Assembly: GCF_013267355.1 (NCBI RefSeq) | Contig: NZ_CP053985.1 | Coordinates: forward strand, 3,348,001-3,412,000 | Reading direction: 5' to 3' | Length of the DNA: 64,000 nucleotides | Origin: Achromobacter pestifer | Lineage (GTDB): Bacteria; Pseudomonadota; Gammaproteobacteria; Burkholderiales; Burkholderiaceae_B | Shown: piece by piece, positions 55,314 to 62,972 of the stretch | Layout of the letters: every line of letters begins with the position of its first letter | How positions within the stretch are numbered: the stretch's first letter is position 1 | Position numbers and translations under genes: made by a program | The notes under the pieces: model-generated | What the model was told of the DNA's origin: nothing | The model's input: the letters and a program-made list of their open reading frames with translations, nothing else | The model's database searches: none

Positions 55314-56570
55314 ATGAAAGTTCTCATCCTCGGATCTGGCGTAGTCGGCGCCGCAACGGCCTACTATCTCTGCCGCGAAGGCCACGAAGTCGAAGTTGTG
55401 GAGCGCCACTCGGCGGCAGGAATGGAAACAAGCTTCGGCAATGCGGGCGGCTTGTGTCCGAGCTTTGCCGCGCCCTGGGCTGCGCCGGGAATGCCGCTCA
55501 AGGTATTGAAGATGGCGTTGAAAGCCGACGCCCCTGTGCGCTTTTCGCTTTGGCCGGAATTTGAAAGGCTCCGTTGGATCAGGCGATGGCTGATGGAATG
55601 CAATGCGCCGCGATTCCGCATCAACAAACTGCGCATGCAACGCGTGGCCCACTATAGCCTCGCTTGCCTGAAACAGCTGATGGCCGAGACGCCGATCGGC
55701 TTCGATTTCCATGCGGGCGGCGTGTTGCAGCTATTCCAGACCGAAGCGGAGTGCCAGTACGGCAATATTGCCGCCAGCGCACTGAAGGAGTTCGGCATCC
55801 CCCACGGTGTGTTGAATGGACGCGATGCGCTGGCGGTCGAGCCGGCCTTGCGAGACGCCACCGCCAAGATCGCGGGCGGCCTTCATTTGCCGTCCGATGC
55901 CTCGGGCGATAGCCATATCTTCTGCCAGGCATTGACCGCCTGGCTTCAGCGTGCAGGCGTGAAGTTCCGCTTCGATACCGATGTGCGGCGCTTGCTGCAT
56001 GAGGGCGGACGGGTGGTGGGCGCCGAGACCTCTGGCGGCGTGCTGAAGGCCGATGCCACGGTTGTCGCCTTGGGCAACCAGGCTCCGGCATTGCTTGCGC
56101 CGCTGGGGATCAGGCTTCCCGTCTATCCACTCAAGGGCTTTTCGATTACCGCGCGGGTGATCAATGCTGATCAAGCGCCCAACATGTCGGTCATGGATGA
56201 ACACAACAAGGTCATGATTTCCCGACTGGGCAACAGAATCCGCGCGGCGGGCATGGCCGAATTGGTCGGCCATGACTTGTCATTGAAGGCGGGCCGCAAG
56301 GATGTGCTGGTCCGAGTGGTGCGTAGCCTGTTCCCAAATGGTATCGACTACGAGAACGCCACCTTTTGGGCCGGCCTGCGCCCCATGACGCCGGATGGCC
56401 CCCCCATTCTCGGAATCTCGGGTTGGGACGGGCTGTTTCTCAATAGCGGGCATGGCTCGAACGGTTGGACCCAGGCCTGCGGGACATCCCGAGTCGTCGC
56501 GGATCTGGTGTGCGGTCGCAAGCCTGAAATCGACCTCGAGGGGCTCACGATCGAGCGCTTTCGTAGGTAG
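55314..56570 (+). CDS. FAD-dependent D-amino-acid dehydrogenase (DadA-like)
   Basis: A 418-residue flavoprotein of the DAO/DadA family. The N-terminal GSGVVGAATAYYL is the FAD-binding motif, EVVER follows at the end of the second strand, and ATFWAGLRPMTPDGPPILG plus SGHGSNGWTQACGT near the C-terminus are characteristic. It oxidises a D-amino acid or related amine to the keto acid and passes electrons to the respiratory chain. It diverges from the BisC-like gene. Start chosen at MKVLIL; ribosome-binding site weak. Confidence 0.92.
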   Translation: MKVLILGSGVVGAATAYYLCREGHEVEVVERHSAAGMETSFGNAGGLCPSFAAPWAAPGMPLKVLKMALKADAPVRFSLWPEFERLRWIRRWLMECNAPRFRINKLRMQRVAHYSLACLKQLMAETPIGFDFHAGGVLQLFQTEAECQYGNIAASALKEFGIPHGVLNGRDALAVEPALRDATAKIAGGLHLPSDASGDSHIFCQALTAWLQRAGVKFRFDTDVRRLLHEGGRVVGAETSGGVLKADATVVALGNQAPALLAPLGIRLPVYPLKGFSITARVINADQAPNMSVMDEHNKVMISRLGNRIRAAGMAELVGHDLSLKAGRKDVLVRVVRSLFPNGIDYENATFWAGLRPMTPDGPPILGISGWDGLFLNSGHGSNGWTQACGTSRVVADLVCGRKPEIDLEGLTIERFRR

Positions 56571-56593
56571 CATGCCGATTCAACCCAGGAAAC

Positions 56594-57505
56594 CTACAGG
56601 TGGAAATCGCCCGCGGCTTCCGGCTGATAAAGCACTTTCCTGATCCCGATCCGGCGCGTTCGGTCCGAAATCCGCCAGTCGATGGCGTCCCCTTCCTGAT
56701 AGCCCAGGATGGCGGCGCCGACGTCGGAACAGATGGAAAACTTTCCGGCGCCGCTGTCAGCGTCTTCTGGGTAGACCAGGGCCACTTCCATTTCTTCATC
56801 GTCCAGTTGCAGCAAGGCCCTGGAATTCATCGTGACCACGTTCCGCGCCACCTGCTGCGGCTTGACGACGATGGCCCGCTCTAGTTCGTGCTCGAGTTCG
56901 ACAATAGTCGGGCCTTGCTCGAGTTCGATCAGGCTCTTGAGCCGGGCCTTGTCGATTTCAGTGATGTAGATATCCGTGGAGTCGCCAACGGCGCCTTCGC
57001 GCAAGAGCCGGAGATAGCGCCCCGCAGTTATGGAAAACGACTTCAGTGTCGCCGTTTCGCCTTCAAGCAGAAAACCGCTGCGCAGAAAGGTTTTCAGTGA
57101 GCGTGCGTTGTCCGGATGGATCTTGGCGATGAGCTTCTCGGCTCGCATGTCGAGGAAGGCCAGCTTCATGCCTTCGCGGATCGTGCTGGCGCCAAGGTTT
57201 TGGCCCCAGTTGTCGCTGTCTCCGATCACCAGGACGATCTCGCAGTCCGGGCCGGTCTTGACGAGGCGCACGAAACCGACGGGGACGTCATGCCGGTCAT
57301 AGGCCATGAAGAACCGGCCGCCCTGGTTGAACAGATGGGTCAAGATCGGCAGTTGAGTCCGATCGATGGCTTGCTCGATGAAGCGGGAGACGTGGCGCGA
57401 ATCGCTCAGGTAGCAGGTAACGCGCTCATCTTCCAACCAATCCATCAGAGTCAGCGCGTGTGCCCGAGTAATTTCCGGGCACAGCGAAATGAAAGGCTTG
57501 TTCAT
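56594..57505 (-). CDS. GNAT acetyltransferase fused to a Rnk/GreA C-terminal domain
   Basis: A 303-residue two-domain protein. Residues about 5-160 are a GNAT acetyltransferase fold with GDSDNWGQNLGASTIREGM (95-113) as the acetyl-CoA pyrophosphate loop and HPDNARSLKTFLRSGF (130-145) as motif B. Residues about 180-303 match the nucleoside-diphosphate-kinase-regulator/GreA-GreB C-terminal domain: NVVTMNSR, VALVYPEDAD and VLYQPEAAGDF. A partly charged coil (residues 185-215) links them. The C-terminal domain may contact RNA polymerase and the acetyltransferase might modify a partner. Start ATG 57505 is chosen at MNKPF. Confidence 0.85.
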   Translation of the reverse strand: MNKPFISLCPEITRAHALTLMDWLEDERVTCYLSDSRHVSRFIEQAIDRTQLPILTHLFNQGGRFFMAYDRHDVPVGFVRLVKTGPDCEIVLVIGDSDNWGQNLGASTIREGMKLAFLDMRAEKLIAKIHPDNARSLKTFLRSGFLLEGETATLKSFSITAGRYLRLLREGAVGDSTDIYITEIDKARLKSLIELEQGPTIVELEHELERAIVVKPQQVARNVVTMNSRALLQLDDEEMEVALVYPEDADSGAGKFSICSDVGAAILGYQEGDAIDWRISDRTRRIGIRKVLYQPEAAGDFHL

Positions 57506-57624
57506 CTTCACCACACTTATTTGTAAAGGATGAAAGCCCTTCATGGCGACGGCCATGACGGTTCTTTCGGCAAACCGCGCATTTTAAGCCGGAACGCGAT
57601 TGGATGCCGGATGATCCACCGTCT

Positions 57625-58689
57625 CTAGGCCTCCCGCCCATACTTTTCCATCTTCCACCGCGCGCGCGGACCGCGCTGCGTGTACTCGCGCCGATAATCC
57701 GCCGGCGTCAGACCGAACTTGCGCTTGAAGGCGCGGCGGAAGGCCGCGACGTCCAGATAGCCGCAGTCATTGGCAATATCCTCCACCGAACGCAGCGTCA
57801 CCTCCAGCCACATCTGGCTTTTCCGCATCCGTATGTCAGTGAGGAATTCATGAGGCGTGATCGCCAGGTGCATCCTGAACAGGCGCGCCAGGGTTCTCTC
57901 GCTGACGGCCGCATGCTGCGCGGCGTCGCCTATCGTCACCGCTTCCTGCGCATGCGCCAGCAGCCATTGGGCTGCCCGATATAGCGGGCTGTCGCGTGTG
58001 AGGCCGCTGACCTTCTCTATGGGCAGCGTCGATGCAATGGACTGCCTCGCGGGATCGAAGACGAGCTTGTCGCGCGAGGCGCCGGCCAGTCCGGCGATAC
58101 CCGTGCGGTCCATCAGCTCAAGCACGCAGTCATAGGCCAATGAAGGCGTCCCGGCCAGCAGGATGCGCTCGCTGGCCCAGACAATCGGATCATTGGCGAT
58201 GGCCAGGTCCGGATGGGTGCGCGCGAAGCCTGACTGGTACGCCCACTGCACCGGCGCTTGCATCTTGTCCAGGACGCCCGCCGCCGCGACCAGCCAGACG
58301 CCGGTGCCGACCGCGCAGACATAGCGCTTGTCCGCCACGGCGCTGCGGATTTCGCGCAGCACGGCTTCGTTGCTTGCCACGCAGGCGCGCAGCTGCGGCA
58401 CCGAGACCGTTTCCAGGGGCGGCACGAAGATGGCGCGCTCCATTGCCGAATCCGGTGCGCCCGGCGGCAGGAAGCATTGGTGTTCGGATGCAGAGTCCGT
58501 TCCCGCCGGCGAGGTTGCGCCCGCGCAGCGCCATGTCACCACATGGCCGGACGCTTGCCCGCTGCGGCTGCGGGCAATGCCGTTGGCGGTGCGGAAAGTA
58601 TCGATCGCGGCATGGATGGGGCCGTTCAGCCTGCCGGCTGGCAGCAGCAGGTCCACATGCAGAGGGTAGTTGTCTGGAGCGGCACCCAT
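57625..58689 (-). CDS. AraC-family regulator with DJ-1/PfpI-like domain (GlxA-type)
   Basis: A 354-residue regulator. Residues about 10-200 have the DJ-1/PfpI-like fold (VAAAGVLDKMQAPVQWAY, in place of the nucleophile-elbow region) and the last 110 residues are the double helix-turn-helix AraC domain (SERTLARLFRMHLAITPHEFL, then FRRAFKRKFGLTPADYRREY). GlxA-type proteins sense metabolites such as betaines. It diverges from the alpha/beta hydrolase gene, so it probably controls that gene and the Bug gene after it. Confidence 0.9.
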   Translation of the reverse strand: MGAAPDNYPLHVDLLLPAGRLNGPIHAAIDTFRTANGIARSRSGQASGHVVTWRCAGATSPAGTDSASEHQCFLPPGAPDSAMERAIFVPPLETVSVPQLRACVASNEAVLREIRSAVADKRYVCAVGTGVWLVAAAGVLDKMQAPVQWAYQSGFARTHPDLAIANDPIVWASERILLAGTPSLAYDCVLELMDRTGIAGLAGASRDKLVFDPARQSIASTLPIEKVSGLTRDSPLYRAAQWLLAHAQEAVTIGDAAQHAAVSERTLARLFRMHLAITPHEFLTDIRMRKSQMWLEVTLRSVEDIANDCGYLDVAAFRRAFKRKFGLTPADYRREYTQRGPRARWKMEKYGREA

Positions 58690-58780
58690 GATGTCTGTTT
58701 GGAGCGCGGTGTTTCCGCAAGGGATCGAACAAAATCAACACGCAGATATTAGATCAACCGATCCCTCCGAGGAGCTTTCC

Positions 58781-59566
58781 GTGCCTTACGCAACCGCACC
58801 CGACGACACCCGCATCTATTACGAAACCCATGGCGACGGCGCGCCCGTCCTGTTCATCCATGGCGGCGGCGGCAACACCATTTGCTGGTACCAGCAAGTG
58901 CCATTCTTTGCCGGGAAATACAAGGTCATCGTGATGGACCTGAGGGGGTTCAAGAACTCTCCCTGCGCGCCGGAGCGCAACCATCCGCGCCATTACCCCG
59001 CAGACGTGCTGGCCATACTCGATCAGGAAGGCATAGGCAAGGTGAACCTCGTGTGCCAGTCGCTGGGCGCATGGGCCGGCCTGCCGCTGGCCGTGAAACA
59101 CCCCGAGCGCGTCCAGACGCTGTTCATCAGCGGCTCGCCGACGCCCGCCTATTCGCCCGAGACCTGGGAGATCCTGCGCAAGGCCGGCAAGACCTTCGAT
59201 GACGGCCGCCATGACCCGCGCAGCAAGAGCATCGGCTGGAACCGCAAGAACGTCGAAGCCCGGCCCGAGATGCTGCACCTGTATGGCTGTATCAAGGCGC
59301 TCAATCCCAAGGGCTTCCTTGCCCTCACCATGCAGGCCGACGACGTCAAGATCCACCCGGCCGAATTCGCGGGCTACCGCGTGCCGACCCTGATGACGGG
59401 CGGCAGCCACGATGATTTCCTCACGCCGGAAAGCCACCATCTGGTCGCGAGGCTGCTGCCTGGCAGCCAGAAGTACACCTTTGAAGATTCCGGCCACTCT
59501 CCGTACTTCGAAACACCCGGCGAGTTCAACCGCGTGGTGCTCGAGTTCCTGGATGCACACAACTAG
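58781..59566 (+). CDS. alpha/beta hydrolase
   Basis: A 261-residue alpha/beta hydrolase. HGGGGN (27-32) is the oxyanion motif, S94 in CQSLGAW is the nucleophile with Cys at the first Gly position of GxSxG, D211 or D212 is the acid and H239 (DSGHSPY) the base. A GTG at 58781 with GAGGAG seven bases upstream is the likely start. It probably hydrolyses an ester or lactone whose product is bound by the receptor encoded next. Cytoplasmic. Confidence 0.9.
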   Translation: MPYATAPDDTRIYYETHGDGAPVLFIHGGGGNTICWYQQVPFFAGKYKVIVMDLRGFKNSPCAPERNHPRHYPADVLAILDQEGIGKVNLVCQSLGAWAGLPLAVKHPERVQTLFISGSPTPAYSPETWEILRKAGKTFDDGRHDPRSKSIGWNRKNVEARPEMLHLYGCIKALNPKGFLALTMQADDVKIHPAEFAGYRVPTLMTGGSHDDFLTPESHHLVARLLPGSQKYTFEDSGHSPYFETPGEFNRVVLEFLDAHN

Positions 59567-59593
59567 TTCCTGATCCTGCAAGGAGGAGACAAG

Positions 59594-60577
59594 ATGGCTG
59601 CCATCAAAAAAACACTGGAATTCGGGCTGGCTTGCACCATGGCGCTGAGCAGCTTCGCTGTCATGGCGCAAGCCGACTATCCGAACCGGCCTATCCGCTG
59701 GATCGTTCCTTCGCCGGCCGGCGCGCCTATCGACGCCATTGGACGCAAGCTGGGCGAACTCATGTCCGCGCGGCTCGGTGCTCCCGTCGTGATTGAAAAC
59801 AAACCCGGCGCCGGCAGCACCATCGGCGCTACCGAAGTCGCCCGGGCCAAGCCCGACGGCTACACCTTGATGTTGAGCGTGGGCGATGCGCTCATCTCAT
59901 CGGTCGTGACCATGAAGGTGCCTTATGACCCGTTGCGGGACTTCACGCTGATCAGCAAAATAGCCGCGTCAGGCCCTGTGCTCATCGCGAACAAGTCCAT
60001 GCCGGCCGGCGATCTGGCCGGGGCGGTCAAGGAGGCCCGGGCCGCGCAGGTTCCCCTGGCCTATGGGTCATATGGCCCGGGCTCATACCCGCAGCTGATC
60101 ATGGAGAGCCTGGCCAGGCAGTCTTCGGTAAAGTTCATTGAAGTCCCCTACAAGGGATCGCCACCGGCGATGACCGATCTGCTGGGCGGGCAACTGGCGT
60201 TCACCTTCACTTCCACCAGCATTGCCGCGCCCATGGTCGCGGACGGCAAGGTCAAGGCCATCGCCGTCATCGGCGACAGGCGATCAGCGCTGCTGCCAGA
60301 GGTCCAGACCTTCGCCGAAGCGGGATACGACGCCTTCATATTCAAGAACAAGGCCTGGGTCGGCTTGAGCGGCCCCGCCGGCATGCCTGCCGACGTGGTG
60401 CAAAGGCTTGCGGCGGCGGCGCAGCAGGTGGTGCGCGATCCGGCGTTCGGCAAGTATTTGGAGAACATCGGCTTCGATGCCGTAGGCAATTCGCCGGAGG
60501 AATTCTCGCGTGAGTACCGGGCGGAGTACTCGGTTGTGCCGGGGCTCATCAAGGAGCTTGGCGTGATGGCGCATTGA
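59594..60577 (+). CDS. Bug-family periplasmic substrate-binding protein
   Basis: A 327-residue Bug receptor: signal peptide through about residue 27 (VMAQA), then YPNRPIRWIVPSPAGAPID. The Shine-Dalgarno AAGGAGGAG is strong. It follows the alpha/beta hydrolase gene with 27 bases between, in one transcript controlled by the AraC-type gene opposite. The AGAPID in place of the usual GGxxD departs slightly from the family signature and may reflect its ligand. Confidence 0.92.
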   Translation: MAAIKKTLEFGLACTMALSSFAVMAQADYPNRPIRWIVPSPAGAPIDAIGRKLGELMSARLGAPVVIENKPGAGSTIGATEVARAKPDGYTLMLSVGDALISSVVTMKVPYDPLRDFTLISKIAASGPVLIANKSMPAGDLAGAVKEARAAQVPLAYGSYGPGSYPQLIMESLARQSSVKFIEVPYKGSPPAMTDLLGGQLAFTFTSTSIAAPMVADGKVKAIAVIGDRRSALLPEVQTFAEAGYDAFIFKNKAWVGLSGPAGMPADVVQRLAAAAQQVVRDPAFGKYLENIGFDAVGNSPEEFSREYRAEYSVVPGLIKELGVMAH

Positions 60578-60747
60578 GCTGGGGACGGACTGCCTTCACC
60601 AGCGGTGACTCTCTGATATTGATTTAGTATCAAATCTCAAATTCTTAATATTAGACACCCCCATCAAGCACGCCTAAAGTCATCCACTGGACCATAAGGC
60701 CAGGACCGCCGCCTAGAGCGGCCGGCCTTCCACCCAAGGAGACTTCC
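60578..60747. promoter_or_regulatory. promoter region of the last operon
   Basis: A 170-base gene-free region. Its 60611-60660 segment is strongly AT-rich. TGATA at 60614 and TATCA at 60628 are symmetric around TTGATTTAG. It is the probable operator/promoter of the Bug/CoA-transferase operon; no perfect -35 or -10 pair was seen. Confidence 0.4.
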
Positions 60748-61728
60748 ATGCAACACCGCAGACATATGCTGACGGCCATGTTGGCCGTGGCCTTGCTCGG
60801 CGCCGCCGGCCATCAGGCCGTCGCGCACGCCGAGACCTTCCCCTCGCGGCCGATCAAGTTCGTCGTGCCGTTCGGCCCAGGCAGCGGCACCGATACCTCG
60901 GCCCGTTATTTCGCCCGCCAGCTTCAGGAACTGACCGGGCAGCCGGTGGTGGTGGAGAACAAGCCGGGCGCCAATGGCTTCATCGCGGTGAAGAACGTGC
61001 TGTCGTCGCCGGCGGACGGGTACACGGTTTTCATTGGCAGCAATTCGACGCTGGCGGTCAATGCGGCGCTCTTCAAGGCGCTGCCCTACGACCCGGTCAA
61101 GGATTTCGCGCCGTTGACCATGATGATGCGTTCGCCCGCCATGCTGGCCGTCAGTCCGCAGGCGCCGTACGGCACCTTGAAGGACTTGATCGCGTATGCC
61201 CAGGCCAATCCGGGCAAGGTGAATTTCGGCGCGGGTTCGGCCGGTTACCAGTTGATGGGCGAATTGCTGAACGACAGCGCCAGACTGAAGACAGTGCATG
61301 TGCCGTTCAAGGGCGCCGGTGAAGCCATCATGGCTGTGGCCGCGGGCACGGTGGACTACACCTTCGCCGAGGTGACGGCGGTGCAGGAACTGGCCAAGGA
61401 CGGCCGCGTGAAGGTGGTGGCGGTGGCGTCGGACCAGCGTGTCGGGACGTCCCCCGACGTGCCGACGGCGACCGAGGCCGGCCTGCCCGGATTCGAAGCC
61501 TATACCTGGGTCGGCGCGATGGTCAGCGCCAAGACGCCGGCTGAGCAAACCGCGCGCCTGGCCGAGCTTTTCACGCGGATATCCAAGTTGCCGGAAACCC
61601 GCGCCTTCTATGAACGCCTGGGCGCCACGCCGATGACGGGCGGCCCTGCGCAGATGCACGAATTCCAGCAGAAGGAAATCGCGTTGTGGCAGCGCATCGT
61701 CAAGCAGGCGAACGTCCCCCAACAATGA
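60748..61728 (+). CDS. Bug-family periplasmic substrate-binding protein
   Basis: A 326-residue Bug receptor: signal peptide through about residue 28 (VAHA), then FPSRPIKFVVPFGPGSGTD. AAGGAGA precedes the ATG. It is the first gene of an operon with a CaiB/BaiF CoA-transferase and an acyl-CoA dehydrogenase, so its ligand is likely an acid activated by CoA transfer. The stop is 14 bases from the CoA-transferase start. Confidence 0.93.
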   Translation: MQHRRHMLTAMLAVALLGAAGHQAVAHAETFPSRPIKFVVPFGPGSGTDTSARYFARQLQELTGQPVVVENKPGANGFIAVKNVLSSPADGYTVFIGSNSTLAVNAALFKALPYDPVKDFAPLTMMMRSPAMLAVSPQAPYGTLKDLIAYAQANPGKVNFGAGSAGYQLMGELLNDSARLKTVHVPFKGAGEAIMAVAAGTVDYTFAEVTAVQELAKDGRVKVVAVASDQRVGTSPDVPTATEAGLPGFEAYTWVGAMVSAKTPAEQTARLAELFTRISKLPETRAFYERLGATPMTGGPAQMHEFQQKEIALWQRIVKQANVPQQ

Positions 61729-61742
61729 AGGAAGAGGCGGCC

Positions 61743-62972
61743 ATGACGGCACCAGCCCTGCAGAATGTGAAGGTCCTTGATCTGTCGCGCGTGCTGGCCG
61801 GCCCTTGGGCCGCCCAGACGCTGGGCGACCTGGGCGCAGAAGTGATCAAGGTGGAGCGGCCGGGCATGGGCGACGATACTCGCGCCTGGGGGCCGCCCTA
61901 CGTGACCGATCCCGCTGGACAGCCTACCGGCGAGTCCGCCTATTACATGTGCGCCAACCGCAACAAGCAGTCGGTCAGCATCGATTTCACCAAGCCGGAA
62001 GGGCAGGCGCTGGTGCGGCAGCTGGCGCAGCAATGCGATGTGCTGATCGAGAACTTCAAGACCGGCGGCCTGACGCAGTACGGCCTGGACTATGCCTCGT
62101 TGAGCAAGCTGAATCCGCGGCTGGTGTATTGCTCGGTCACCGGCTTTGGCCAGGATGGTCCGTATGCGCATCGCGCCGGCTACGACTTCCTGATCCAGGG
62201 CATGGGCGGCCTGATGAGCATCACGGGGCATCCCGACGGCGCGCCCGGCGGCGGTCCCATGAAGGTGGGCGTGGCGCTGACCGACATCCTCACGGGGCTG
62301 TACGCCAGCACCGCCATCCTGGCGGCGCTGCAGGCGCGCCAGCACACCGGACGCGGCCAGCATATCGACCTGGCCCTGCTCGACGTCGGCGTGGCCTGCC
62401 TGGGCAACCAGGCGATGAACTATCTGTATGGCCAGCAAGCGCCGCGCCGCATGGGCAATGCCCATCCCAATACGCTGCCGTATCAGGACTTTCCGACGTC
62501 GGACGGGCACATGATCCTGGCGGTAGGCAACGATGGGCAGTTCGCGCGCCTGTGCACAGCCATCGAACGGCCGCAATGGGCCGAAGATCAGCGTTTCGCA
62601 CGCAACGCGGCGCGGATTGCGCATCGCGACGAACTGATCGAGGGCTTGCGCGCCATCACCGTCACCCGCAGCACGCGCGAATGGATCGCCCTGCTGGAGC
62701 AACACGGCGTGCCCTGCGGGCCTATCAATAGCGTCGCGGACGTGTTCGAGGACCCGCAGGTCCAGGCGCGGGGCCTGCGCATGAGCATGCCGCATCCGCA
62801 GGCGGGCGAAGTGCCGCTGGTCGCCAGCCCCATCCGCCTGTCGGATACGCCAGTGAGCTACCGCCACGCGCCGCCGCAGCTGGGCCAGCATACCGACGCC
62901 GTCCTGGCCCGCCTTCTGGGCCTGAGCGTCGAGACCCTGCATACGCATCGAATCAATGGAGTCCTGGGATGA
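61743..62972 (+). CDS. CaiB/BaiF-family CoA-transferase
   Basis: A 409-residue class III CoA-transferase. D181 in VALTDILTG is the catalytic aspartate that forms the acyl-enzyme anhydride, in the place of D169 in formyl-CoA transferase. LSRVLAGPWAAQTLGDLGAEVIKVE near the N-terminus is the family signature. It moves CoA from a donor acyl-CoA to a carboxylic acid. The start at 61743 is preferred to an ATG at 61725 because GGAAGAGG precedes it. It overlaps the next gene by four bases. Confidence 0.94.
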   Translation: MTAPALQNVKVLDLSRVLAGPWAAQTLGDLGAEVIKVERPGMGDDTRAWGPPYVTDPAGQPTGESAYYMCANRNKQSVSIDFTKPEGQALVRQLAQQCDVLIENFKTGGLTQYGLDYASLSKLNPRLVYCSVTGFGQDGPYAHRAGYDFLIQGMGGLMSITGHPDGAPGGGPMKVGVALTDILTGLYASTAILAALQARQHTGRGQHIDLALLDVGVACLGNQAMNYLYGQQAPRRMGNAHPNTLPYQDFPTSDGHMILAVGNDGQFARLCTAIERPQWAEDQRFARNAARIAHRDELIEGLRAITVTRSTREWIALLEQHGVPCGPINSVADVFEDPQVQARGLRMSMPHPQAGEVPLVASPIRLSDTPVSYRHAPPQLGQHTDAVLARLLGLSVETLHTHRINGVLG

